This document shows, one piece after another, positions 23,462 to 31,825 of a DNA stretch of 64,000 nucleotides (its first letter is position 1; each line of letters starts with the position of its first letter). The translations under genes were made by a program, and so were the position numbers. The notes beneath the pieces were generated by a model. The model searched no databases. It was given only the letters and a program-made list of their open reading frames with translations, and was not told the DNA's origin. The stretch is from Brevibacillus_D fluminis_A (lineage in GTDB: Bacteria; Bacillota; Bacilli; Brevibacillales; Brevibacillaceae). The DNA lies in assembly GCF_052072235.1 (NCBI RefSeq), contig NZ_CM125436.1:2722001-2786000 (forward strand), in the 5' to 3' direction.

Positions 23462-26296
23462 TTGGAGCAGTTTTGTATTGTCGATTTTGAGACGACCGGC
23501 GGAAGCCCGCGCCAGGGCGACGCCATTATTCAAATAGGAGCCGTGACGATCGATCACGGCCAAATTACGAACCGCTATGCGACGTTCGTCAAGCCGGAGC
23601 AGCCGATTCCTGCGTTCATCACAACGCTGACCGGCATCACGGATGACATGGTCGCCGATGCACCGACGCTGGAAGAAGCGTTGCCCGGATTGTTGCGGTT
23701 ATTGAAGGGGCGCGTGTTTGTCGCGCATAACGCCTCCTTTGATTTACAATTTTTGCAAGAAGCCCTGCTGAGTCAGGGCTATTATACGTTTGACGGGAAC
23801 GTGATCGATACGGTGGAGCTGGCACGGATGCTGCTTCCGATCCAGGGGAGCTACCGCTTGACAGAGCTGGCGGACGATCTGGAGATTTCACACGATAACC
23901 CGCACCAGGCCGATAGCGATGCACAGGCGACGGCACAGCTGTTCATGCATCTGCTGCAAATACTCGATGATCTGCCGCTCGTGGTCATCCAGCGCCTGCA
24001 AATGCTCGTCCACACGTTCCGCAGCGATATATCCGCCCTTTTGCGGCATGTCGAGATGGAAAAGCTGGCCGATCTGTCCGATGAGCACGCTCCCGATCCG
24101 AATTGGGACATTTACCGCCAGTTCGCGCTGAAAAAACGTTTTCCACTCGCATCCATGCCATCGTCCGGAGCAGTGGGGATGACTCACAACTGGGAGGACG
24201 TGCTGGCAGGCTCGCTGGGAGAATATCAGCGTCGCGATGCGCAGCAGGAGATGATTCAGGCGATTCAGTCTGCCATGGAGGATGGCGCCCACCTGCTGGT
24301 GGAAGCGGGAACCGGCACAGGAAAATCGCTGGCGTACTTGCTGCCAAGCATCGTCTGGGCCAAGCAAAACCAGGAAAAAGTGTTGATCAGCACCCATACG
24401 ATCACCCTGCAGGAGCAGCTGTTTCAAAAGGAAATACCCGCGCTGCAAAAGGCGCTGCCGTTCCCGTTTGCCGCCGCCCAGATGAAGGGCCGCGGGAACT
24501 ATTTGTGCCTGCGCAAATTCGAGCAAAATATCAATGAAGGCGCACAGGAATACTCGCATGAAATCCAGCTGGCCAAGGCGCAGATGGTGACGTGGCTGAC
24601 GCAAACGGAATCCGGCGATGTGGAGGAGCTTCATCTGCCACCTTCGGGCCAGCTGTTTTGGCAGCAGGTAAAAAGCGATACCAACTCCTGTTTGAACCGC
24701 AAATGCCCATGGTTTTCCCGTTGCTATTACTTTCAAGCCAAAGAGCGCGCCCGCGAGGCGGACATCGTTATCGTCAATCATGCGCTGCTCGTAAGCGACC
24801 TTGAAACCGAAAGCGGGATTTTGCCGTCGTATCAAGTGGGAATCATTGACGAGGCCCATCAGTTGGAAGATGCCGCGACCCAGCACATGGGGTTTCATTA
24901 TTCGACCGTGCAGATGCTGTTTTTGCTCGATCGATTGGGGACCGAAGCGCCCGAACGGCTGTTGTCACAGCTTTTGACCGAATTTTCCCAGTGGAAAGAG
25001 GAGGAGCGTCCGCTCGCGGTAGAGCTGGGACGGCGATTCGACCGTCTGCAGGCCGACCTGCGCGAAGCCGTTGCCGAATGGTCGCTGCATGCGTATCACT
25101 ATGCGGCCAAGCAAGCGAAAGAGATGAACGAGATCGGGCGGATCAGCGTCCGTTACAAAAAAGGCAAGTTTCAAGGCAAGCAGGCCAAAATTTTGGCGGC
25201 AGCCGAAAAAGTCATTGCGCTGACTCTCGATTACGCGAAGCTGATTGAAGAAACCGCGGTGCAAATGATCCAGGGCGAGGAGCAAGTTCCCTTTGCGGTC
25301 AAAAGCTTGCTGACGGACGCGCGCGGGCTGTCGGATGATCTGAAAAAAGCGGCGGAGCTGATCCACGCGCTGTTTCTTGCCGACGACAAAGATTTTGTCT
25401 ACTGGATGGAGCTGGAATCGCGTACGTCACGCAAATATGTGTATTTCACAGCCGCACCGCTCGACGTGTCCGTGCCGCTTAGCGAAAAGCTTTTCGCCGG
25501 CAAGCGCAGCATGACGCTCACCTCGGCCACGCTGACCGTAAAAAACAGCTTTGATTACATGAAGGAACGGTACGGCCTTACGCAGCTGCCACCGGAACGG
25601 GTGCGCACGCTCTCGCTGCCGTCCCCGTTCGACTATGAACATCAGGGGCTGGTGCTGATTCCATCAGACTTCCCTCCCTTCACTAAGGAGACGGAGTCGC
25701 TTTATCTGGATGCAGTCATCCAGGGGAGCGCCGATGTGATTCGGGCCTCACAGGGCCGCACGATGATCTTGTTCACCTCGTATACCATGCTGCGCTACGT
25801 GTACGATGGACTCAAGCAAGTGCTCGACGAAAACCAGTTTACATTGCTTGGGCATGGAATCGACAGCTCGAATCGCAGCAAGCTGATTAAAAAGTTCAAG
25901 CAGAGCGAACGAGCTGTGCTTTTGGGGACGAGCAGCTTTTGGGAAGGGGTCGATATTGCCGGCGATGCGTTGAGTAGCCTGATCATCGTCCGCCTCCCGT
26001 TCGTGCCGCCCAATCATCCGATTCTCGAAGCGCGTTCCGAAATGCTCAAGGAAGCGGGAAAAAATGCGTTCATGTCGCTCCATTTGCCGCACGCAGTCAT
26101 TCGCTTCAAGCAGGGCGTCGGCAGGCTGATTCGCCATCATCGCGATCGCGGTGTTATCGTGCTGTTTGATCCGCGCGTGATCGAGGCGAGATACGGTCGT
26201 GCCTTCCTGCAGTCCCTCCCGCCTTTTCAGAAGGAAGCGGGTCCGTGGATTCAATTGCGCGAGCGGATCGAGCCGTTTCTTGCGGGCGAGAACTAG
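23462..26296 (+). CDS. dinG: DinG-family 3'-5' exonuclease/helicase
   Basis: A 944-residue fusion. Residues 1-170 are a DEDD (DnaQ-like) exonuclease: VDFETTGG with catalytic D and E, HNASFDLQFL, and HQADSDA. From about 250 a superfamily 2 XPD/DinG-type ATPase follows: Walker A EAGTGTGKSLAYLLPS, DEAH in IIDEAHQLEDA, and the C-terminal GVGRLIRH. Four cysteines placed as in the 4Fe-4S helicases occur at NYLCLRK and SCLNRKCPWFSRC. Some Firmicute homologues are reported to be nucleases without helicase function, so the retained cysteines are notable. TTG 23462 follows AAGGTGATG. Confidence 0.9.
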   Translation: MEQFCIVDFETTGGSPRQGDAIIQIGAVTIDHGQITNRYATFVKPEQPIPAFITTLTGITDDMVADAPTLEEALPGLLRLLKGRVFVAHNASFDLQFLQEALLSQGYYTFDGNVIDTVELARMLLPIQGSYRLTELADDLEISHDNPHQADSDAQATAQLFMHLLQILDDLPLVVIQRLQMLVHTFRSDISALLRHVEMEKLADLSDEHAPDPNWDIYRQFALKKRFPLASMPSSGAVGMTHNWEDVLAGSLGEYQRRDAQQEMIQAIQSAMEDGAHLLVEAGTGTGKSLAYLLPSIVWAKQNQEKVLISTHTITLQEQLFQKEIPALQKALPFPFAAAQMKGRGNYLCLRKFEQNINEGAQEYSHEIQLAKAQMVTWLTQTESGDVEELHLPPSGQLFWQQVKSDTNSCLNRKCPWFSRCYYFQAKERAREADIVIVNHALLVSDLETESGILPSYQVGIIDEAHQLEDAATQHMGFHYSTVQMLFLLDRLGTEAPERLLSQLLTEFSQWKEEERPLAVELGRRFDRLQADLREAVAEWSLHAYHYAAKQAKEMNEIGRISVRYKKGKFQGKQAKILAAAEKVIALTLDYAKLIEETAVQMIQGEEQVPFAVKSLLTDARGLSDDLKKAAELIHALFLADDKDFVYWMELESRTSRKYVYFTAAPLDVSVPLSEKLFAGKRSMTLTSATLTVKNSFDYMKERYGLTQLPPERVRTLSLPSPFDYEHQGLVLIPSDFPPFTKETESLYLDAVIQGSADVIRASQGRTMILFTSYTMLRYVYDGLKQVLDENQFTLLGHGIDSSNRSKLIKKFKQSERAVLLGTSSFWEGVDIAGDALSSLIIVRLPFVPPNHPILEARSEMLKEAGKNAFMSLHLPHAVIRFKQGVGRLIRHHRDRGVIVLFDPRVIEARYGRAFLQSLPPFQKEAGPWIQLRERIEPFLAGEN

Positions 26297-26377
26297 CGAG
26301 ACAAGTTTGGACATTCATTCCATCCCGAACACATAAGATGAAGTAATAGTCTGGCATGGAAATAGGTGATACAATAT

Positions 26378-27298
26378 ATGGCGTGGTTTAACAGGACGGG
26401 CTTTCGAATGGCCGTGCTCTTGTTGCTGCTGCTTGTCCCGGCAGGCTGCAGCATTGATCATCACGTGCAAAAAACCATCAAAACCGACGATCCGAAAGCG
26501 AGTGAGAGCGAAGAGCAATTCCGCGGGCTCATCATCAATTTCTTCCAGCTGCCGGATGGCGAAAGCTCGCTCGTCCGACTGCCCAACGGCAAAACCATGC
26601 TGATTGATACGGGGTCGGAAAAAGATGCGCCGATGATCGTCAAAGAACTGGCTGCACGCAAAATTACCCGAATCGATTATTTGGTTCTTACAAATGACTT
26701 GCCGAACCATACGGGAGGTTACGGGGAGCTTGCCAAGGCGATCCAGATCGATAGCGTGCTGCTGCCAAAGCTCACCGCCTATACGATCAAACACGCTGTC
26801 CCGCTCGGGGACGTGAAGCAGATTCAGTTGCTGGCAGCAGGGGATACGCTGCCGCTGGATCAGGGGATCTCCCTGTTCGTGCTCAATCCGACCGACAATC
26901 TGCATCTCGCTCCGCAGGACAACTCGCTGGTGTTCCGGTTGACACACAAAAAGATGCATGTTCTGTTCACAAGCGGCATCGGTCAGGCGGCAGAGGAACA
27001 GCTGCTCATGCGCGACAAGGCACATCTGCCCTCCGAAATTTTGAAAGTCGGGGAGCAGGGCAGCAACCAGAGTACCTCTCAGCCGTTTTTGCAGGCTGTC
27101 GATCCGCAGGTGGCGGTGATCCAAACGGGTAAATCGCTTCCTGACATAAAAAATGACGAAGCGGAGACGCTCGAGCGTTTGCACGAGTCATGGACGGAAA
27201 CGTATTTGACAAGCCAAAACGGGACCATTACGATCTTTTCTAGCGGAGACGATTATCGCGTGAAGAGAGACAAAAAAGGGAAGGGGGCGAGGGAGTAG
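26378..27298 (+). CDS. metallo-beta-lactamase-fold lipoprotein with degraded active site
   Basis: A 306-residue predicted lipoprotein: hydrophobic signal followed by lipobox LVPAGC, so it would be anchored outside the membrane. The body resembles the ComEC/competence-type MBL domain (IINFFQLPDGESSLVRLPNG, then LIDTGSEKDA). Where active members have the SHxDxDHxGG metal motif, this reads TNDLPNHTGG, keeping only the last histidine. It is probably not a metallohydrolase. ATG 26378 is used with AGGTGAT 7 bases upstream. It precedes the rex gene by two bases, so the two are co-transcribed. Confidence 0.75.
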   Translation: MAWFNRTGFRMAVLLLLLLVPAGCSIDHHVQKTIKTDDPKASESEEQFRGLIINFFQLPDGESSLVRLPNGKTMLIDTGSEKDAPMIVKELAARKITRIDYLVLTNDLPNHTGGYGELAKAIQIDSVLLPKLTAYTIKHAVPLGDVKQIQLLAAGDTLPLDQGISLFVLNPTDNLHLAPQDNSLVFRLTHKKMHVLFTSGIGQAAEEQLLMRDKAHLPSEILKVGEQGSNQSTSQPFLQAVDPQVAVIQTGKSLPDIKNDEAETLERLHESWTETYLTSQNGTITIFSSGDDYRVKRDKKGKGARE

Positions 27299-27300
27299 GC

Positions 27301-27939
27301 ATGAAGCAAGCCAAAATCTCAGAAGCGGTTGTCAAACGGCTCCCGATTTATTTGCGTTATCTGCTCCACATGCAGCAGATGCAGATTCATACCGTTTCCT
27401 CGCAGCATATCGGCAAGGTGCTCGATTTGAATCCGGCGCAAATACGCAAAGATCTCGCCTCTTTTGGTGAGTTCGGAAAAAAAGGGATCGGCTATGATGT
27501 CGATTATCTGGTGGAAAAAATACGCCATATTTTGAAGCTGGATCGAGAAATCGCCGTTGTTTTGGTGGGGGCAGGCCATCTGGGGCATGCGATCAGCAAT
27601 TACAACGCGTATTTGAAAGATAATATGCGCATCGCCGCGATTTTTGATGCTGATCCGGCCAAGCTTGGCACACAGATCGCCGGGATCACGATCCAGCCGC
27701 TGGAGGAATTAAACGAGACGATCGCAAGCAGACATATCCGCTTGGCCATCATTACGGTACCCGCTCCTGCCGCACAAAAAGTCGCTGACCAATTGATTGC
27801 CGCAGGAATCGAAGGTATCCTTAACTTTGCACCGGTCAGCATTCGTACCGATCGCGATGTCAAAATTTACAACGCAGATGTAACGTCCAGTCTGCAAAGT
27901 CTGGCGTTTTATTTGAATGAAAAAAAAGAGAATACATAG
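27301..27939 (+). CDS. rex: redox-sensing transcriptional repressor
   Basis: Senses the NADH/NAD+ ratio and represses fermentation and respiration genes when NADH is low. Residues 1-75 are the winged helix (VVKRLPIYLRYLLHMQ, then LNPAQIRKDLASFGEFGKKG), residues 80-200 a Rossmann domain with GAGHLGHAISNY, and the C-terminus ends with the domain-swapped helix (SLQSLAFYLNEKK). Length 212 is typical. The ribosome site GAGGGAG lies in the end of the preceding gene. A TTGTGAA-type Rex operator search in the window was not completed by eye. Confidence 0.93.
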   Translation: MKQAKISEAVVKRLPIYLRYLLHMQQMQIHTVSSQHIGKVLDLNPAQIRKDLASFGEFGKKGIGYDVDYLVEKIRHILKLDREIAVVLVGAGHLGHAISNYNAYLKDNMRIAAIFDADPAKLGTQIAGITIQPLEELNETIASRHIRLAIITVPAPAAQKVADQLIAAGIEGILNFAPVSIRTDRDVKIYNADVTSSLQSLAFYLNEKKENT

Positions 27940-27957
27940 AAGGAGCGAGCTGCAGCT

Positions 27958-29253
27958 ATGAAAACAATTGTCATCCATGGAACCGTTTTGACGGTCAATG
28001 AACAAAACGAGGTCATTTTCGACGGGGCGATCGCCTACGAAAACGGCAAGCTGACCTATGTAGGGCCGACTCCTGCCGACCTGGGCGGCTACGATGAAGT
28101 CATCGATGCCAAAGGAAAATACATCATGCCGGGCTTGGTGAATACGCACGGCCATTTGGGCATGTCCCTTTTGCGCGGATATTCGGATGATACGCCATTG
28201 CAGCAATGGCTGGAAGAAAAAATGTGGCCGCTCGAAGGCCAGTTTACCGGGGAGCATGTGAAATGGGGCTCCAGCCTGTCCATCATCGAGATGATTCGCA
28301 CCGGTACCACCACATTCGTCGACATGTACGACCATATGGATGAAGTGGCCAAGCTTGTCGTCGAAACCGGGCAGCGCGCAGCACTTTGCCGCGGAATGAT
28401 CGGCCTGTGTTCGGACGAGGAGCGCAAGCAAAAGCTGGCGGATTCCGTCGCATTCTCGCGTGAGTGGCACAAGCAAGCGGACGGCCGCATCACCGTCATG
28501 ATGGCGCCGCACGCGCCGTATACGTGCTCGCCTGCATTCATTCAACAAATTTTGGAGAAAGCCGAAGAACTGAACTTGCCGATGCATATCCACATGTCCG
28601 AAACCCAATGGGAAGTCGCGCAAAACGTGCAGGATTATGGCGTTCGCCCGGTTGCCCACCTGGAAAACCTCGGCGTCTTCAACCGTCCGACATTGGTGGC
28701 GCATGCGGTTCATCTGACGGATGAAGAGATCGACATCTTGGCAAAATATGATGTGAAAGTATCGCACAATATCGTCAGCAACCTGAAGCTGGCGAGCGGG
28801 GTCGCACCGGTGCCGAAAATGCTGGAAAAAGGGGTGAGCGTCTCGCTCGGAACCGACAGCACAGCGAGCAACAACAACCTGAACCTGTTCGAGGAGCTGA
28901 AGCTGGCTGCCATTCTCCACAAAGGCGTGACGTTTGATCCGATCGTCGTACCGGCGGAAACAGCTTTGCGCATGGCAACGATCAATGGAGCGGACGGCGT
29001 GTTCCAAAAAGACCAGCTCGGCTCGCTTGAGGTGGGCAAGGCTGCTGACTTCATCATGCTCGATGCCAATCAGGCGCATTATCATCCGGCACACAATCCG
29101 ATTTCGCACGTCGTCTATGCCGGCAACGGGCGAGACGTGACCGATACGGTCGTAGCGGGCAAATTTTTGATGAGAAACCGCGAGTTGTTGACCATCGACG
29201 AAGAACGCGCGATTTTTGAAGCAAATCGGATGTTCAACCTGTTGAAGCGATAA
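27958..29253 (+). CDS. mtaD: 5-methylthioadenosine / S-adenosylhomocysteine deaminase
   Basis: Zinc amidohydrolase deaminating MTA, SAH or related adenosines. The metal motif HGH follows PGLVNT (PGLVNTHGHLGMSLLRGYSD); further ligands appear in HIHMSETQWE, VAHAVHLTDEE and LGTDSTASNNNLNLF. Length 431 is typical. The nearby WLEEKMWPLEG is characteristic of this subgroup, but guanine deaminases and other members of the superfamily look alike. The start ATG 27958 is preceded by AAGGAGCGAG. It follows rex by 18 bases. Confidence 0.87.
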   Translation: MKTIVIHGTVLTVNEQNEVIFDGAIAYENGKLTYVGPTPADLGGYDEVIDAKGKYIMPGLVNTHGHLGMSLLRGYSDDTPLQQWLEEKMWPLEGQFTGEHVKWGSSLSIIEMIRTGTTTFVDMYDHMDEVAKLVVETGQRAALCRGMIGLCSDEERKQKLADSVAFSREWHKQADGRITVMMAPHAPYTCSPAFIQQILEKAEELNLPMHIHMSETQWEVAQNVQDYGVRPVAHLENLGVFNRPTLVAHAVHLTDEEIDILAKYDVKVSHNIVSNLKLASGVAPVPKMLEKGVSVSLGTDSTASNNNLNLFEELKLAAILHKGVTFDPIVVPAETALRMATINGADGVFQKDQLGSLEVGKAADFIMLDANQAHYHPAHNPISHVVYAGNGRDVTDTVVAGKFLMRNRELLTIDEERAIFEANRMFNLLKR

Positions 29254-29255
29254 GG

Positions 29256-29293
29256 AAAAAAAGACTCCTGACGTTTGACGAGAACGGCAGGAG
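29256..29293 (-). terminator. minus-strand terminator for the 69-residue gene
   Basis: CTCCTG-a-CGTT / AACG-g-CAGGAG hairpin. The uridine tract is on the minus strand only (A7 at 29256-29262 on plus), so it ends transcripts coming from the right. It begins 23 bases past the stop of the minus-strand gene. Confidence 0.7.
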
Positions 29294-29315
29294 CATCAAT
29301 GGTTGGAGTGTAGGG

Positions 29316-29525
29316 TTAGGTAGAGGTATTTTGGGATACACAAGCGCAAGCGACGTGAGACAGTTCTTCTTGGGGCCATATTTCCGTAAGCGGGGTATGG
29401 CGGAAGGAGAACGCGGCCTCTCTGGAAACCTGCCTAAGCGGTGAAGACAATCCAGCCCAGGAGACGCGGTACTCCTTTATCAGTAGCTCCAAAGCGTCGG
29501 GTGAAGTCGGAGTTACGTGGTTCAC
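29316..29525 (-). CDS. small uncharacterised protein, 69 residues
   Basis: This is the only minus-strand gene between 13846 and 38648 apart from a micro-ORF. GTG 29525 is preceded by AAGGAGGTGA, nearly the full anti-16S complement, and the frame is followed by its own terminator. The protein has no signal peptide or membrane span; it contains two cysteines close to the C-terminus (HVACACVSQ) and an aromatic-rich middle (YRVSWAGLSSPLRQ). I do not recognise it. An upstream in-frame ATG at 29552 lacks a ribosome site. Real coding status is supported by site plus terminator rather than homology. Confidence 0.6.
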   Translation of the reverse strand: MNHVTPTSPDALELLIKEYRVSWAGLSSPLRQVSREAAFSFRHTPLTEIWPQEELSHVACACVSQNTST

Positions 29526-29659
29526 GCGCTCACCTCCTTGGGGGGTGTACATGTAGTATGACCACGGCTTGTTCCGCTATGTTTAGTAACTTTTCCACCC
29601 CGTTCTAAAACCTTCCCGTATAACATACGATGTAGGAAAAACAGCGGGGTGGGACAAGT

Positions 29660-30364
29660 ATGTACATCAAGCGGGAAGAATTATGGTGGACATTGCCGAT
29701 CTTGATCGCCCTTTTCTTGTTGGGCGGTAGCATTGCCAAGCTCCAGGAAGGCAAAAAATCGACGACGCCGACGATCGCTGCGCGCGAGGCTGCACCGAGT
29801 GACTTGCCTATGCAGCGTGAGTTGACGAGACAGCTGCTGGCGCAACTGACGCCGGACAAGCAGTCGCCGCTTTCCGTGGAAACGGACGGGCTGTTGTGGA
29901 TCGGCCATTTTCAGAAGGACAGCATCGAGATTTCAACCGAACAGGATGGAAAAAAGCTGGTGATGCTGCGCTCGGACGGGGCGTTTCATTTTCAGGTAGA
30001 CGGTCAGCCGCAGGATGCGCAAGCGCCGCCGTATTCGCTGTTTACACCGTTTGAGCATGCCCGGCTGCTGGACAAGGAGCTAAACGGCCTGGTGCCCAAA
30101 CCGCTCCGAGATGCAGCTTCCGGCTGGCAGGGCTATCAGTTGGCGATGCCGGCAGGCGAGCTTAAAAAAGAAATGTCCGCGTGGCTGGGGCCGGCTTTTA
30201 CGGAGGCGGAGATTGCCGACGCGCTCAAGCAGACAAAGATCGTCTATGAGCTGTGGTATGAACCGTCGCAGAAGAAGCTGAAACAGTTTACCATGGCGAT
30301 CATGGGGCTAAATGAACAGCAAGGCAGCCATTCCAAACAGGAGCAGGTGACATTCCGTTTTTGA
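29660..30364 (+). CDS. membrane-anchored hypothetical protein
   Basis: A 234-residue protein not recognised by me. Residues 9-24 are a hydrophobic anchor (LWWTLPILIALFLLGGS), then about 30 polar residues and an outside domain with alternating strands (LLWIGHFQKDSIEISTEQ, then KTKIVYELWYEPSQKKLKQF). No cysteine lipobox or catalytic motif. The GGGGTGGGAC site lies before ATG 29660. It precedes the ypmB-like gene, another anchored protein, with a gap of 77 bases. Confidence 0.6.
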   Translation: MYIKREELWWTLPILIALFLLGGSIAKLQEGKKSTTPTIAAREAAPSDLPMQRELTRQLLAQLTPDKQSPLSVETDGLLWIGHFQKDSIEISTEQDGKKLVMLRSDGAFHFQVDGQPQDAQAPPYSLFTPFEHARLLDKELNGLVPKPLRDAASGWQGYQLAMPAGELKKEMSAWLGPAFTEAEIADALKQTKIVYELWYEPSQKKLKQFTMAIMGLNEQQGSHSKQEQVTFRF

Positions 30365-30441
30365 AACGGAAGGGCTTATAGGGTGCTCTGACGAACCTGT
30401 CCTTGCCCGCTTTCTGATTTTATGTAAAGGAGCAGCAACTC

Positions 30442-30927
30442 GTGTATGTACGCATTCTATTGATTGTCGTCGCCGTGGTTTTGCTGATCGGCGGTTTTTC
30501 CTCGCACCTGTTGTACAGCGTGGTGGCGGAAAAGCGCGATTTCGAGCAAGCGGCACGCGATTGGGCAGTAGCCAATACAGCGATTACGCAAGTGGACGAA
30601 GTGTATGAATACAGAGGCACGACGACATGTACCGTCGTGATCGGAAAAAATCAGCAAGGCACGCGGGCGATCGCCTGGAAAACGAAGGATTCCACGTTTT
30701 TTGACACGATGGATGGCAAATTGACGAAGGAAAGCGTTGCGGATGCAGTAACCAAACATTTTCCCAACGACCAGGTCGTGCACATCGTGCCTGGCATCGA
30801 GGACAAAAAGCCGTTTTGGGAAGTCGTCCTGAAAAACCCGAGCGGCGATTACACCTATCTGTACTATGATTTTTCGACCGGTCAAGTGACCAAGTCATTC
30901 ACCATCCATCCGCCAGCAAAAACATAG
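30442..30927 (+). CDS. ypmB: YpmB-like anchored protein (DUF5590/PepSY-like)
   Basis: A 161-residue protein with an N-terminal anchor (residues 3-22, VRILLIVVAVVLLIGGFSSH) and an exterior domain containing two similar strand-helix units, as in PepSY-type folds (TTTCTVVIGKNQQGTRAIAW; FWEVVLKNPSGDYTYLYYDF). B. subtilis ypmB lies between dinG and aspB-asnS, consistent with this neighbourhood. Function is not established. The start is GTG 30442 after AAAGGAGC. FAH hydrolase follows 19 bases later. Confidence 0.75.
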   Translation: MYVRILLIVVAVVLLIGGFSSHLLYSVVAEKRDFEQAARDWAVANTAITQVDEVYEYRGTTTCTVVIGKNQQGTRAIAWKTKDSTFFDTMDGKLTKESVADAVTKHFPNDQVVHIVPGIEDKKPFWEVVLKNPSGDYTYLYYDFSTGQVTKSFTIHPPAKT

Positions 30928-30946
30928 CACACAGGGGGAGAGCAGA

Positions 30947-31576
30947 TTGTCGATCATTCGAAACATTTATTGCGTAGGCCGGAACTATTCGCAGCATGCA
31001 GCGGAATTGGGCAATGACGTACCGACGTCGCCGATGTTTTTTTCCAAGCCGACACATGCGCTCGTCGAAGCGACGGGACAGACAATCGCGCTGCCAGGCA
31101 ATCGCGGCGACGTTCATTATGAAGCCGAATTCGTGATCCGGATTGGCAAGCCGTATGCGGTCGGGATGAAGGCGGAGGACGTCATCGATGCGATCGGGTT
31201 GGGCATCGATTTTACGCTGCGCGATGTGCAGAGCGAACTGAAGAAGAAGGGCCATCCGTGGCTGTTGGCCAAAGGCTTCCCCAACTCGGCGGTGATTACG
31301 CGGATGCTGCCGTTTCCTGGGATGGACGTATGCGAGCGCACGGAGTTTTCCCTGTTGATCAACGGTGAACGGGTTCAGCATGCTACGATCCGCGAGATGA
31401 TTTTTGATTTGCAGACGATTTTGGATTTTGCAGCGACTCATTATGGGGTCGGCGAAGGCGACCTCATCTATACCGGAACACCGGCAGGCGTCGGGGCTTC
31501 CGCGCACGGCGACCGGATGCAGCTGTTCTGGGGCGATGAGCTGCTGGGCGAATGCACGCTGCATATGGAAAACTAG
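30947..31576 (+). CDS. fumarylacetoacetate hydrolase family protein
   Basis: A 209-residue single-domain FAH protein, a class that hydrolyses or decarboxylates beta-dicarbonyl compounds such as acylpyruvates or oxaloacetate. Metal-binding acidic residues are in HYEAEFVIRIGK and GIDFTLRDVQ; the loop KGFPNSAVI and YTGTPAGVG are family motifs. The true substrate cannot be told. TTG 30947 follows GGGGGAG. It is the last gene of the ypmB pair, closed by a terminator. Confidence 0.85.
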   Translation: MSIIRNIYCVGRNYSQHAAELGNDVPTSPMFFSKPTHALVEATGQTIALPGNRGDVHYEAEFVIRIGKPYAVGMKAEDVIDAIGLGIDFTLRDVQSELKKKGHPWLLAKGFPNSAVITRMLPFPGMDVCERTEFSLLINGERVQHATIREMIFDLQTILDFAATHYGVGEGDLIYTGTPAGVGASAHGDRMQLFWGDELLGECTLHMEN

Positions 31577-31587
31577 AGGCATGGATG

Positions 31588-31621
31588 AAAAGACTCGTGG
31601 GGGTATCCTGCGAGTTTTTTT
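31588..31621 (+). terminator. terminator after the FAH gene
   Basis: ACTCG / CGAGT core stem extended by A-T pairs, with a partly paired G/C loop and a run of seven T residues. Confidence 0.75.
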
Positions 31622-31627
31622 CATACA

Positions 31628-31651
31628 GATAAGAATTTAAAAATTCTTATC
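31628..31651. repeat. 10-bp palindrome, possible operator
   Basis: GATAAGAATT / AATTCTTATC, perfect, separated by four bases and with no T-run. The GATAA...TTATC ends recall Fur-type boxes, but total length differs from the 19-bp consensus. It may be a regulator site for the downstream pair or simply part of the structured element that follows. Confidence 0.4.
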
Positions 31652-31659
31652 CCGTATAA

Positions 31660-31718
31660 GTGCAACCGCGGCTCCGCCAAAAAACATGGCGTAGCCAGGT
31701 TTTCTAAGGTTGTAGCAC
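31660..31718 (+). other. predicted structured RNA/DNA element
   Basis: Inner hairpin GGCTcCGCCA / TGGCGtAGCC with an A-rich loop sits inside an outer pairing GTGC-AACC / GGTT-gta-GCAC. The element lies in the gap between the FAH terminator and an extended -10 promoter (TGC-TATACT at 31767-31775), so it is upstream of that promoter. It could be DNA-level, or act in a minus-strand transcript. No known riboswitch class is recognised. Confidence 0.4.
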
Positions 31719-31766
31719 CCAGCTTTTCCATGTCAACAACTACCTTTCATTTTTGCGGGATCGACA

Positions 31767-31775
31767 TGCTATACT
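31767..31775 (+). promoter_or_regulatory. extended -10 promoter for the anchored-protein/FtsH-like pair
   Basis: TGC followed by TATACT (31770-31775) with no good -35 hexamer at the proper distance. It lies about 51 bases before the TTG start at 31826. Confidence 0.5.
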
Positions 31776-31825
31776 TTGCTCATGACAGATAGCAAAAAGC
31801 TGTTGCAGCAAAGGGGGAGTAAGTG

